This document shows, piece after piece, positions 48,001 to 55,946 of a stretch of 64,000 nucleotides of DNA (within the stretch, counting starts at the first letter, position 1; every line of letters starts with the position of its first letter). Source of the stretch: Tomocerus qinae (taxonomy: Eukaryota; Arthropoda; Collembola; Entomobryomorpha; Tomoceridae); assembly GCA_020055645.1 (NCBI GenBank), contig CM034546.1, positions 33,418,001 through 33,482,000 on the forward strand. Reading direction: 5' to 3'. The position numbers and the translations under genes were made by a program. Below the pieces are notes generated by a model, which had not been told where the DNA came from, did no database searches, and saw only the letters and a list, made by a program, of their open reading frames with translations.

Positions 48001-50458
48001 AAATATCCCGAAGTGTTGTCCTTCCTCTGACGAGAGTTTACCCCGAATCTTCTGTGCTATGGTTCCGGTGGATGCGCCTCAGACGGTAAGCCTGCACGTT
48101 GTCAGAGTCGACAGAACCTGGGATGCCCGATTAGTCCTGAATGCCCGATAGTCCTGAATGCCCGATAGTCCTGAATGCTTCCCCGAAATGCCCGTAATGC
48201 TGGATGCCACAAAGGAAACCAATCCGAAGTCCAGATCCAATCCCACTTTATTAGCCCATCAACCAACCCGCACGACTCAAGCCCAGAAACAGAATGCCAC
48301 TCTTTCCGCTCCGTTCTCCCGTCTAACTATCCCCACATTAGAATGTGCGATGTGCGTCCCTCTCTACTCTCGCGGATTGGCTCACACACATTTAAATATC
48401 CCCATAACCCGCTACAGCATACTTACTCTATGACTCTCTACAATAGAGTCTCTACAACTACTACACAACACTGGACATACGTCGGTCGAACGCAAATGTA
48501 AAATTTTTTATCTTCGCAATCAGAAGCAGACCAAACAGGAGGTGTATTTCCAGGGAATTTTATGTCTACACATATTTCTTGTCCTGTTCCATCGTTGTCA
48601 TAAGGCTCTCCTGTTGCCCACCATTTTTCTATTCCATTAACACTTTTTGACTGGAAATTTAAAATATCTTTTCCGTTAGATTGCCATTTTAATTTTAAGT
48701 AATCTGTAGAAGTGAATTTAGCTGCACTCCAAAAGCTTGACGCCAAATATCCTACATAACACCATACCAAATATTAATTATTGTCTATTTGTAACAATTC
48801 TGATTTTTATGCACAATTAATTCATCCATCCTACTCGGGTCTTTGAGTTTTCTCGATCGTCTCAAAACGTTATTATCATTTTCGGACTCAATAGTTAAAA
48901 GCCATAGACCTGACGAACCGCAAACCCGTTTGGCAGCAGGCCAACTTAGCTAAAATACAAAAAAAATTTAGCCATAAAAAATAGACAGAATTACGTCGTA
49001 CACATATATTAGGATATTCATTTTAGTTTTCTGAATAGACCTCGAGAACAATAGGATTAAAAGAAAACAACACAATGAAAGCTCTCGCTCGACTCGGCTC
49101 ACCGAGGTATATGCGTACCTAGTGAAAGAGTGCACACTGTGTCTAATCAAGTGGACTAGCGGACATATTGGCGCAATGCTCTTCAACCATCTCCTAGTCC
49201 TTAGTCATTACTCAATACATTACGCCAATATGTCCGCTAGTCCACTTGATTAGACACAGTGTGCACTCTTTCACTAGGTACGCATATACCTCGGTGAGCC
49301 GAGTCGAGCGAGAGCTTTCATTGTGTTGTTTTCTTTTAATCCTATTGTTCTCGAGGTCTATTCAGAAAACTAAAATGAATATCCTAATAAAATGTCCTTC
49401 TAAACCTCATTAAACATTCCACATTCAATACTTCGCATTCCATTTCTAATTTTATAGATTTTTAAAGCAATAAAATGTTAAAATAAGATTTGGAGAATAG
49501 AAATAATGAACAAATTAATCCTTGAAATAGTTGACAAATGTGTAGAGCACATTAAATAAAATTGTCCTATTGAATTTTGAATTATTGTGTCACAAATTGT
49601 GAATCACAATAGAGCAATTCTACATTCCAATCAAGGAATTCCAGGGACATAGAACCATACTTGTGAATTATTGCTTGACATAGAATTGCATTTTTACACA
49701 AACAATTGAACGCACGTGTCACATTTAGACAATTCTTAACCCTGAATTAATTGTTTTAATTAAATTTTACCTTTCCTTTGCTAGAAACAAAATCGTTTTC
49801 GTTCATAGGTCTTGTTAGGGATTCGCTCGGATCAGTGTCTGTTGGCACTGACGGTTGAGGTGATTGGACATTCGGTGATTCTGATTCGTCTATTTTTACT
49901 TGAGGTAACTCTCCGTCGGGACTCCGGTCCTCTCTAATTTAGAATTGTAAATGTAGGGATATTTGATGAACCATTTTCTGGTCTGTAATGAACTACTTAC
50001 GCGGGTCTGACGCAGATGAAGTAGTTTTTGGCTTCACAGTCAGAAGCGTACCATATGGGAGTGGAGCCTGGGAATACCATGTCTACGCAAACTTCCTTCC
50101 CATTTTGTCCATCATCGGTGGGCTTACCTGCTGACCACATTTTGAGTATTCCATTCGCGTTGTTTGACTGAAAGTTTTTAAACTCCTTCTTCATTGGTTC
50201 CCAATTAAGTTTTTTGTAGTCTGCAGAAGTAAATCTTCCGGCACTCCAGAAATTCGTTTTCATATTATATGCTAGAATTTCAATCATTACAAATTGATTA
50301 AATGGTTACAAAGAGTTAAACATTATTCTTAATATCAACCCACGTTTTGTTTTAAGACGAGGAGAAGAAGATAGAAATTTATTGTCATCTTCAGAATCAA
50401 TCACCAAGAGCCATAAGCCAGCGTCATCGCATTTTCTCTTTGCATCATTCCAAGACAA
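36007..50458 (-). CDS. Tandem two-CTLD secreted/extracellular protein gene, 5' incomplete
   Basis: Six minus-strand exons join in consistent phase: 50458-50344, 50271-50001, 49933-49771, 48949-48835, 48751-48481 and 36187-36007 (stop TAA). Exons 1+2 and 4+5 are each 115 + 271 nt and each encode one CTLD: LSWNDAKRKC/LSWPAAKRVC, GLWLL[VT]I[DE]S, FWSA.[RK]FTS, E[VI]CVD and YFICVRP/FYICVRP. The WND calcium motif is not evident (IWYASDC, VWSASDC). Exon 3 is a Pro/Ser/Asp-rich linker and the last exon an acidic Ser-rich tail (SGSDDDCESS). The matching exon lengths indicate domain duplication within one gene, though two adjacent genes cannot be excluded. The signal peptide and first part of CTLD1 are missing; upstream lies a truncated retroelement. 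Large insertions occupy the intron after exon 3 (hairpin) and after exon 5 (11.1-kb retrotransposon). Confidence 0.75.
36503..36750. repeat. 42-bp tandem repeat, six units
   Basis: About six units of 42 bp alternate between two variants (ATGCTACATAATTTAGG and ATGCTACACCTTTTAGG), giving an 84-bp super-period. Because 42 is a multiple of 3 the minus strand stays open for 101 codons with a 14-residue repeat (SMGGRLPNHIPK). It lies in the last intron of the CTLD gene; there is no evidence that it is translated. Confidence 0.8.
36873..36889. repeat. (AC)n microsatellite
   Basis: A short run of alternating A and C, about eight units, in the last intron of the two-CTLD gene. Confidence 0.8.
37365..37777 (-). 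repeat. 3' LTR of gypsy element
   Basis: 413 bp, identical to 48053-48465 except for about one base near 37690. On the coding strand it begins TGTAGTAGTTG and ends CATAGCACA. Near its end are three tandem copies of a 17-bp unit (TAGTCCTGAATGCCCGA on the plus strand). ORFs on the plus strand here (37470-37798) are antisense and duplicated in both LTRs; they are not genes. Confidence 0.95.
37778..37800 (-). other. Polypurine tract
   Basis: On the coding strand AAAATAAAAAAGGGG lies four bases upstream of the 3' LTR, the expected position and composition of the plus-strand DNA primer of LTR retroelements. Confidence 0.75.
38282..39025 (-). CDS. Third ORF of gypsy element: zinc-knuckle/zinc-ribbon protein in env position
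   Basis: Starting from the pol-proximal ATG at 39025 the frame meets TGA at 38974-38972 and then stays open for 228 codons to 38282. In that open part, residues 94-165 are Arg/Gly/Ser-rich, residues 172-185 form an exact CCHC zinc knuckle (C-x2-C-x4-H-x4-C) and residues 203-220 have CxxC...CxxC. There is no signal peptide, transmembrane segment or furin-like site, so this is not an envelope gene. Just upstream of the ATG, a pyrimidine-rich stretch ends in TATAG, a plausible splice acceptor for a subgenomic mRNA. The TGA could be a CGA-to-TGA mutation, a readthrough codon, or the frame could start downstream. The likely role is nucleic-acid binding, by inference from motifs only. Confidence 0.7.
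39051..44228 (-). CDS. pol: Gypsy Pol polyprotein, 1725 aa, intact
   Basis: Open throughout. The aspartic protease motif VDTGAN is near residue 105. Reverse transcriptase shows CVDFRAVN and the catalytic YLDD near 667; RNase H has TDASYTGLGA near 818. Integrase has the H-H-C-C zinc motif near 1046-1085, then the DDE triad in GIDLIGPF, LTDRGSN and NGIVERSNK (about 1107, 1172, 1208). A GPF-type module (HWKGPF) is near 1348. After it comes an unusual Ser/Asn/acid-rich extension of about 340 residues, with SDATICTEI and SDATVYTEI as a repeated motif and a basic C-terminus. The polyprotein copies element RNA into cDNA and integrates it. No stop or frameshift is seen, so activity is possible. Confidence 0.95.
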   Translation of the reverse strand: MLDDDTSWDASSENESSLEGRLQESYEVTLSDIDRSLRRKRNCRKVAHDYQTSATVGSSEETSEDTIYTKTPFGMFPTRYRMMNFRFKRNLNLRINGKFTEVMVDTGANISGISEWYFKNTIENSCHKQYVHKCNDVEPFTVGLSIEDAGDYYVSKEVEMFLEIDGYKILWRFFIVPGLSNNVVLGKDWMVAYGVNLNYGKGPNLFTYGVNIAEESIRYLKGIPNFSQFTDWATTLLPNVKAYKNLVPAEIEDPGVKIGVDSPHPTVTLCKVAGRNSKDKARASKQKVRTQLGIDLPCSRGHTNILDSPTSTNTESSHELKSNDTPNNEITLTKNVIIPPNYAKRVHFAMKAEIDNSIVITPRHQLQNTKRVSIGNTIVDVKEGKGCTFIINPTIKPILLKKSTLIGTYDILEPQMIVCNADEVEQTIKSEKAASVKEGKTHTKGQKIRIEKLESVEPEAREFLEKITLGNDLTNEQRNEVYNLLYKYRDVFTKNALDLGLCNFVQHHIDVQGAQPVAQKPYRCSFAERKEISKQVADLLAKGIITPSDSPWSSPVVLVKKSDGSMRFCVDFRAVNALTKKNSYPLPRLDDALDRFAYSKYLSTMDCESAYYQVPMDPESKDKTAFVCPDGLFEWNVMPFGLCNAPSSFQRLIDAVLGGLKWTIALAYLDDIIVFSRDFESHLEHLELVFECLKKAGLKLKPAKCTFGDNKIKFLGHIISAEGISPDPAKCRAVNDFPRPTCVKDILSFVNFCGYYRRFIKGFSKIAKPLTALTCKNVPFVWGEEQEKAFLDLKAALVSPPIMAHPQDDAPTRICTDASYTGLGATLEQEHVERTVEQQGKDGQWKVVAYISRALKPHEKKYSVTEIECLGILYAVEAFRPYIHGRKFIIITDHCSLCYLLKLKDPQGRLARWALRLQPYYFDIQYVSGKSHGHVDALSRYPLALSQVTSVSDPLNFGDHLCGLDKSDEWESRQKADPALKDIISDLIQAKWNDLHEIDPKHDNYTLIDGLLYKAGLTEDENLWRLVVPQGLRKEVLKEVHENNAMHLGFFKTWCLIRSRYYWTKMYKHTRQFVLSCQICQQYNRRVGAAPGPAQPIPTPDYPYDRVGIDLIGPFPATPFPRQNTYALVVIDHLTRFVDLFPIKGTDTKHVIKVLTEGMIYSSHHSCPREILTDRGSNFMSRDFRAFCDKFHIKLIHTSPYNPQTNGIVERSNKVIKNILAKHVNEQMNDWDKYLNRVAYALNNTTHVVNQYSPYFLLNGRDPRLPCDAITPTILEKAGDGELNIIMTRARRAQQIAKNRTDKFQAMQKRRWDEKHKVQHYLQGDKVWLANFERIPGRVAKWLVHWKGPFIVVQRTGPITYQIKDEREKSKGQLRIENVRHLKPYYTEFTSDSDSEYDFYEEDELPVEIASLLPKTSSENSTASKFCFRDASLDFSESIKSMNEDDVSDATICTEIARLLYTDDVNTINETGNISDATVYTEISHFNYNGENLGHGDSKLPSTINSSSINSTETSEENAQEKIMSEAMESSAGRISTGSLDRENVSVNVSESVQSDDINLENVVGRNFSSSISSNSQIMAGDNDTSIINNSDNESSMFNTPNDESSVNNNVNMEDVSEHRAESDGRSHQSPESGPEQFGTPYGSPSVGTSTQAVEDSSVPETSTGAVGESSVVEDSENTGRQSTRSTKPIDRFGFSVPSSMIGRRGNLKKLQRIAGAVQFICSLY
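44366..44959 (-). CDS. Asn-rich ORF between gag and pol
   Basis: 197 codons in a frame different from both neighbours, starting 14 nt after the nucleocapsid stop and ending about 137 nt before the pol start codon. Asn/Gly-rich N-terminal half (NMNGKYMYG, NNSRGYNIN), basic middle (RLRRNLFKNW). No known domain. It may be the N-terminal part of a frameshifted Gag-Pol linker or an element-specific protein; its openness in a young element argues that it is translated. Confidence 0.5.
   Translation of the reverse strand: MNVRSGSGNIINKHLGYNMNGKYMYGLEVNNSRGYNINMGNTQFKHGNGLVDNNMGNDVCVEDNSMCVNNGTMNESHDLRKRTLVFTNSYMGKDNVQEERKLYSSVVKSGIVGNPYLPSTDMHNRLRRNLFKNWQIRNKGNEYYSESKSGKALNRIIGIESKEPKNYSNVDDGDSIFMNVVNSELGSHDVLTCGSNV
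44974..45567 (-). CDS. gag: Gag nucleocapsid part, two zinc knuckles
   Basis: 197 codons with two CCHC knuckles, CGVCGRTNHEERDC and CYGCGKSGHIIRFC, each C-x2-C-x4-H-x4-C, in an Asn/Arg/Ser-rich context typical of nucleocapsid. It binds and packages element RNA. It is out of frame with the upstream capsid part (45591-46373): all three frames carry a stop in the short AT-rich junction around 45585-45600, so gag is broken here unless there is frameshifting or a sequence error. Confidence 0.85.
   Translation of the reverse strand: MKALVGQDFSSTGEFLDKLRKMAEIYAMKQPTSNSEKNRDANSSSTFVPGPVNSNSRYSGGRSQRFNGLRDSRNAFPPCGVCGRTNHEERDCYFKNRSFQNSRNPGPSNSNRGNNRGNYYQPRSTENSGGNNTVTCYGCGKSGHIIRFCNELPNNATASNNAQLVANAPQNANQGGQSNANPILPPQNLNHNSVQRQ
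45591..46373 (-). CDS. gag: Gag N-terminal and capsid-like part
   Basis: 260 codons. Residues about 8-48 carry a tandem repeat (GNANVGGDE.RD.NERR, twice). A coiled-coil-like stretch (LLEEELVELRTRLRN) precedes a retrotransposon Gag capsid-type region (LRHYDGKADAEEFLLKFQ, WAIHNFDRVLDGDAKNWW). It stops at 45591 beside the frame break to the nucleocapsid part. It assembles the virus-like particle core. Confidence 0.85.
   Translation of the reverse strand: MSDEEMFGNANVGGDEGRDRNERRQQEIIGNANVGGDERRDGNERRHDDDAHAEGNNEAARANPLRPNLEYVALLEEELVELRTRLRNNAGRAGNDIPNINVTRPGDANVVVNPNLFAHHQAIQQLRHYDGKADAEEFLLKFQNDLNFIGLSPEWAIHNFDRVLDGDAKNWWTAEYPIVSRELKEDNPDFAEIWKGIIDRFLKFFDHSSQKTIYRMQNKALVYKIGEDPQKFVASKLELLRNIDPKMSDKRKIELRHKHN
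46374..48052 (-). other. Long 5' leader of gypsy element with an 89-codon ORF
   Basis: About 1.68 kb separate the 5' LTR from gag. It holds a minus-strand ORF at 47080-46811 (start MKMSLLLIPVTIQQLF, 89 aa, no domain). A plus-strand 120-codon frame (47283-47645) is antisense and probably fortuitous. The leader may contain packaging and translation-control signals, but none can be pinned down by eye. Confidence 0.5.
48053..48465 (-). repeat. 5' LTR of gypsy element
   Basis: 413 bp, the partner of 37365-37777. It contains a TATA-like ATATTTAAAT on the coding strand in its first quarter and the 17-bp triple repeat near its end. The flanking CAAC on its outer side is the target duplication. Confidence 0.95.
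49007..49389. repeat. Near-perfect inverted repeat, 172-bp arms, 39-bp loop
   Basis: 49007-49178 and 49218-49389 are reverse complements with one mismatch (49174/49222) and no indels. The arm ends are TATTAGGATATTC. No ORF spans it with domain features (48968-49186 minus is a by-product). It lies in an intron of the two-CTLD gene. It could be a snap-back transposon, a hairpin-RNA source or a palindrome produced during replication or assembly. Confidence 0.95.
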
Positions 50459-50738
50459 CTATAAAGATCAATGTCACATAGTTATGAAAATTATGAGCAC
50501 GGGATCGGTATATTATAGTATGCTCATAACTATTTATTTTAGTTTCGATGATTAAATGTTATTCAATCATTAAAACTGACTTTCTATGGAATGCTGATTT
50601 TCAGTGTGTTATGCTAGTCAATGCTTCTGCTCAATGAGTGAATATACTGCTTGATTTTGTATTTTACATATGAATGAAGTGATATGCAAGAATATTTGTT
50701 TCAAGATTCGTAATTTACTTATTTTTGCTTGTATTTTA
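50459..50738. other. Gap between CTLD exon and retroelement fragment
   Basis: AT-rich and non-coding. No first exon or signal peptide for the two-CTLD gene was found here. Confidence 0.5.
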
Positions 50739-53495
50739 TCAAAAAACCGTAAATTTGTTAGCTGCACTCATATAATAGCGCCAAATACGGTTGTATGGCA
50801 TTTGAAAGGATTTAACAAGACGCGCCCGAAGGGCGCGGGTTGGTAAATGTCTGTTGTTGGCCAGGATACTTAAATTCGTTGAAGAAAATCTGGTAACCCT
50901 GCCTGTGTCGCAAATCATAGTATTTCTTTTGCCTCTCTTGGGAATATGAGATTCAACAACAGAACATAAATCATTGTAAACTTTTTGTCTATCAAATAAG
51001 AATTCCCGAGAAGGTAAAGGTATCTGTAACAAATCAGAATCAATTAGCTCATCGGACATTACGTTGTCAAAAGGTAAATTAGGTTCACGGTTCAACATTA
51101 ATTGGAATGGAGAAAATCCAGTTGAATCGTGGATAGCTGAATTGATAGCTAATTTGAAAAATTGTAGATAGATACTCCATTTATTATGGGCGCTGCCTTC
51201 GACGTAACTCCGAATCATGGGTTTTATTGTTCTGTTAACTCGCTCAGTCATATTGGAATGAGGAGTATAAATAGACGTTAAAACATGTTGTATGTGCCAT
51301 TGTCGACACAAAATTTAAAATATTTGAAGTCAAATTAGTAGCATTGTCAGAGACCAATACTTTAGGCATGCCATATCGACAAAATACGTCGTTTTCGAGT
51401 ATCTTTGAGATGCATTGAGATGTAGCATCTCTAATGGGAAAGATTTCTACCCATTTAGTGAAGGAATCGACTATGACTAAGATATATTTAAATCTACCTG
51501 GCGAAGATGGGACATATGGGCCCATTATATCGATATATAATGTATGCCAAGGTGAAGTAATAGCAGATGATTTCATCAATCCTGCTGGTTTCTTATTGTC
51601 ATATTTAATTCTTTGACACTTATCACATGTGCGAATATAGTCTTCTACGAAAGAACGCATATTTTTGAAATATACTCGACTTTTCATGCGATTGAAAGTT
51701 TTCTCTACTCCCAGGTGACCTGATTGTGGAGTATCGTGAAAAGTGTTAACAACCTCATTCTGTAACGACACCGGTATAACGGGTAACTTCAAATGATCCG
51801 TCTGGCGGTACAAAATACCCTGTAAGACGCAAAAATCAGGAGGAAGATCTACGATCATTTTCTGAATGTCGGGATCAGACTTTTGGGCTTGAAGTATTTT
51901 CTTTTTAGTTAACGAACATGTCAGGAGGACATTACAACGATGAGTCGGAGGGAACATTACATCTTTGTCCTCGTCTATGAACGAATCATCTGGAAATGAA
52001 TTACGAGACAAGAAATCAGCGACTGTATTATCTTTACCCTTTATATACTGAATGCATGGGGTCCACTCCTGAAGCATAATGGCCCATCGCATCAGCCTTT
52101 GCGAGGTATTTCGCATCGTATCAAGCCAAATCAACGCTTTATGGTCAGTTTGGAGTATGAACTCCTGACCGTCAATGTACTCGCGAAACTTTTCGAGTGC
52201 ATATACAATGGCATACAGTTCTTTTTCGCTAGATGTGTAATTACGCTGAGCAGCCTCCATAGATTTGCTAGCAAAACAAATTACTCTTTCCTCCCCATGA
52301 TCGTCAACTTGTGCTAAAACAGCACCAAAACCTGTACCACTGCCGTCAGTGCGTACGATGAAGGGTTTGTTATAATCGGGATAAGCTAGCACTAGATCTT
52401 TAGCTATAGCCGATTTGAGAGAGATAACGGCATTTTCCTGTTTATCTGTCCAAATGAATTTTCTTTTAGGAGAACACAATGCATAAAGTGGCTCGCAAAC
52501 TTCTGCCATGTTTTCTATGAAATTCCTATAGAATCCAATACACCCAAGAAATTTACGTAATGCTCGACGAGACCCTGGTGATGGTAAGTCGAGTATAGCC
52601 TTAATTTTATCCGGATTCTTTTCTATGCCCTTTTCGGAGACCATGTGACCTAGGAATTTCACACGAGTTTTACCGAAGTGACATTTGGAAGGAGATATTG
52701 TAATGCCTGCTTCCTTCAGTCTTTGCATTACAATCTCAAGATGAGCAAGATGATCTTTGTAAGTCTTAGAAAAGATGAGGATATCATCCTGGTATACTAA
52801 CACAAAGTCATCGAGCCCTTGCAGTACTTCATTCATCAGATATTGGAAGCTAGCACTAGCATTTCTGAGTCCGAATGGCAAAACAGTGAACTGGAATAAG
52901 CCTTTTTCAGTCATAAAAGCTGTGTACTTTCTGCTCTCTTTATCTAATGATACCTGCCAATAGCCCTTTTCTGCATCTATCACGGACAAATATTTAGCCA
53001 TGTATAGTTTTTGCAAAAGGCTCTGAATTAAAGGAATCGGATATGTTTGATGCTTAGTGAATTTATTTATGTACCTAAAATCGATACAAAATCTCCACTC
53101 TCCATTTGGTTTCATTCTTAGTAGGACAGGAGATGAAAAATCTGAAGTGGAAGGTTCTATGACTCCTAACTTTAACATTTTATCAACTTCATCGTTGATA
53201 GCTTTATGCTTTATAGGCGAAGTAGGATATGGCCGTTGTCTTTTTGGTTTCTCCTCTGTTAGCTCAATCTTCTGTGTTGTCACATTAGTCCGACCTAAGG
53301 GTGCGTCCACCACGGACGGAAACTTATCGAGTAATTTTCGGATCTCGTCTGACTGATACTCTTTAAGAGTTTGCAGAGCCCTGATCGGAAAAGAACCGGA
53401 TGTGTTGACAACTAAGTCATGTTGTTCTGTATTCCAAGAATCAACAAAACCCCATTTAAGATTTGCACCATCAATCATTATTCCACATGAATGGA
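50739..53495 (-). pseudogene. pol: Truncated, frameshifted gypsy pol fragment
   Basis: A 744-codon frame (53478-51244) carries reverse transcriptase (CIDFRYIN, YQDD near residue 228), RNase H (RTDGSGTGFGAV) and the integrase zinc motif plus the first two catalytic Asp regions (YIDIMGPY, VSDNATN). The integrase continues in another frame (51311-50739) with HSNMTERVNRT, so a frameshift splits the catalytic core. Gag, protease and both LTRs are absent. The 5' side ends abruptly at the duplicated segment (53502). It is not closely related to the 37-48 kb element and cannot be autonomous. Confidence 0.9.
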
Positions 53496-53501
53496 GAAAA
53501 C

Positions 53502-55936
53502 CGGGTCACATTCTCACATTAACGAAAAATATTCAAATTTATACTAGCTACTTAAGCTACTTAAGCTAAGGGCCTTGCCGATATTTATAAATGACATAAT
53601 ATATTATTGTCAATTCGAATATGAGGATAACAATGGTGTATATACGAATTCTCTCTGTCACTACACTGCTTTAAAAATCGTTGTGAAAAATGTAAATAGT
53701 TAATTACATTGTTAAGCTTGCGAAGCAGTGAAAACGTACTGGATTTATACGATTCACCCCCTTTTTGTCAACACTAAAATGTTAACAAAGGCAAAAAAAT
53801 TAAAAAACCTTTTTGTCAACACCGCTTTCTTTATTGTCAACACCACTTTCTTTTTTGTCAACACCACTTTCTTTTTTGTCAACAGCAGTTTCCTTTTTTG
53901 TCAACACTAATTCTATAGAGGTTTATTTCTGGCATGTGAAATAAGTTACTTATTATAAGTAGTCCAATAAGTATGAGGTAATAAATCAAATAAGCCCTTG
54001 GAATGTTCTAAATAAATAGTCAAATAAGCAGATGAAATAATAAGACAGTAAGAATTAACTCAAATAAGCATCTAGGCACAAAAAGTAAAATAAGCCAAAA
54101 ATTAATTTCCTAATCTGCTAGCAACAGTATAGGTCGGAAATGGATAAAATACACTGCTACTCCACCGACGCCGCCAATACATGGGTTATTAGGGTAGCAA
54201 TTAACACGTGGTAAACAAAACGTATCCTAACATTGGCTAAATTTAAGGGGGGTGGCGGTGTATTTTTTCAAATCCTGTATAGATTCATACAGAGAAAGAC
54301 ATTTTGTTTTAAATAATCTTTTAAAAAATTTTTGAAAAATACTGCGCAGTTTCAAGATCATTTTTGTTAGGAAAAGTGTTTTCCACATAGATGCTGACAT
54401 AGATGTGTTCTCGGCACGGTGCTGCTCTTTTTAAACCAGAAACTTTACTCCATAAACTTGCACATGCTAGCCCGAGTGGCAAGGGTAATGAGTAGCTTAG
54501 TTAAAACTATACATCTTGTCTCACTATGGACAACTTAAATTGGAAGTTGTGCTACATTATATATACGTAGACATTGTTGACAAAAAGGGTGTTACGTGTT
54601 GACAAAAAGCGAGTTACGTGTTGACAAAAAACGATCTCCAAATTAATTTATTGACAAAAAGGTGTTGATAAAAAGGGGTCCTTCCGATTTATACTCGTCT
54701 TATACCTACGAAAGCCTTGAAAAGTTAAAACTCATTTTATAAATTATGAGAGTTGTCATTTATTACAAAATGATCGAAATAATATTTTTTGTACTTAAAT
54801 TAGTTGAATATTGCTATTAAACTGTCTTTGCCGTGTCTTATGTATTTTACAGCACTTGGGGCATTACTGAATGTAAAACCACCGTGAGCGTGAATAGTGA
54901 AAATTACCTCTTGAAAGGGAAGTGCACTCCAAGTAAATGATTTTGATATTCCATTTTTTCTGAGCATCACTACTATCTGAAGCTTTAGAATTAAACTCCT
55001 TGGTATTGCTTCCAATCGTCAACGTGATATCTTTTCGTTTTCCAAAATCCATATACCTACACTAAAATATCAAATATTTAATATTAAATATAATATAACA
55101 ATTCGTATTTATTAAATAACATACTAGTATTGTAAGTCGAAGATTCTACTTCAATTTGCAAAAAATTTTCACTTACAAATTACTAAGTGAAATTTTAACA
55201 GTACTATTACATTGGGACACCTCTGACTAACTTATGTAATATATATTATTGTACCTAATAACACATTGTAATTATAGACGTTTCTCATATCTCCATGGGA
55301 AAACAAAGTATTAGAGGCATTACAGTGCAATAGCTATTCATATTAATTGTCAGAAATCTTTGTTGTATAATGATTTTTGGTGGTAAGCAGTCTTTTCAAC
55401 GAAAATAAAAGTTCCAATACAGTACATTGGAGACTAAAGTACATGTTGTTAATAAGAGTCAACCCACTGGTAATCAATACTTAATGTACTGTAAGTTAGT
55501 TATTGGTGTCAAGATCTTGACAATCAAACCAAAAGTGGAGGACATATATAACTGGATTTATGAAAAAATTGGGAAGGGAATGGGGGGGGAAGGGAAGATA
55601 AAGTTAGAGCTGATGAAAATATTTTTTGGTTTAGTGGTCGGGAATAAGAGGGGAATGGGTGGTTGAAGTGGGGACTAAATTTTTTTGTTTTGGGGCGAGA
55701 AAAATGTGTATAGATGGAGACAACGTGAAGCTGATAATAAAAATATATATTTGGCTTATAGGAGGAGAATGGGTGAGGAAGTGGAGATTACATAAAGCTA
55801 ATAAAAATTTTTTGTTTGGGCAATGGGATTGGAGAGGGAGATTACATCGGGCTATGTAAAACTGCTTTTTTTGTTTGGGATGAGTGGAATGAATAGGTGA
55901 GCAGAGACTATATATACGGGGAAATAGAATTATATT
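53502..55936. repeat. 2.4-kb segmental duplication, copy 2
   Basis: Nearly collinear with 6924-9287, with a second foldback element (about 53743-54696) that has extra TTTTTGTCAACAC units. Its left edge abuts the gypsy fragment and its right edge runs within about 10 bp into satellite DNA. It lacks the rest of the CUB gene. Confidence 0.85.
54908..55061 (-). pseudogene. Duplicated CUB exon, frame-broken
   Basis: Copy of the CUB exon at 8245-8394. Relative to the parent it has a 4-base gain right after the acceptor, placing TAG in the expected phase; a shifted acceptor does not restore it. No neighbouring CUB exons exist here, so this is an exon carried along in the duplication. Confidence 0.8.
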
Positions 55937-55946
55937 ATATTATTAT

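Larger units (their letters stand above)
37365..48465 (-). mobile_element. Full-length Ty3/gypsy LTR retrotransposon, 11.1 kb, young
   Basis: Two 413-bp LTRs (TG...CA) bound the element, with the 4-bp target duplication CAAC at 37361-37364 and 48466-48469. The coding direction is minus, so the 5' LTR is the right one. Order of parts: 5' LTR, an unusually long leader (about 1.7 kb), gag, an Asn-rich ORF, pol (protease-RT-RNase H-integrase), a third ORF in the env position, polypurine tract and 3' LTR. The LTRs differ at about one base (near the ATTTAAATG TATA-like site), implying recent insertion. No TGG-start primer-binding site follows the 5' LTR (GAAGATTCGGGG), so a non-canonical primer is possible. 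The insertion point is about 12 bp downstream of a CTLD splice donor. Confidence 0.95.

Noticed and set aside
50739-53495. Second complete LTR retrotransposon
   Set aside because: No LTRs, gag or protease, and the integrase is frameshifted; only a fragment remains.
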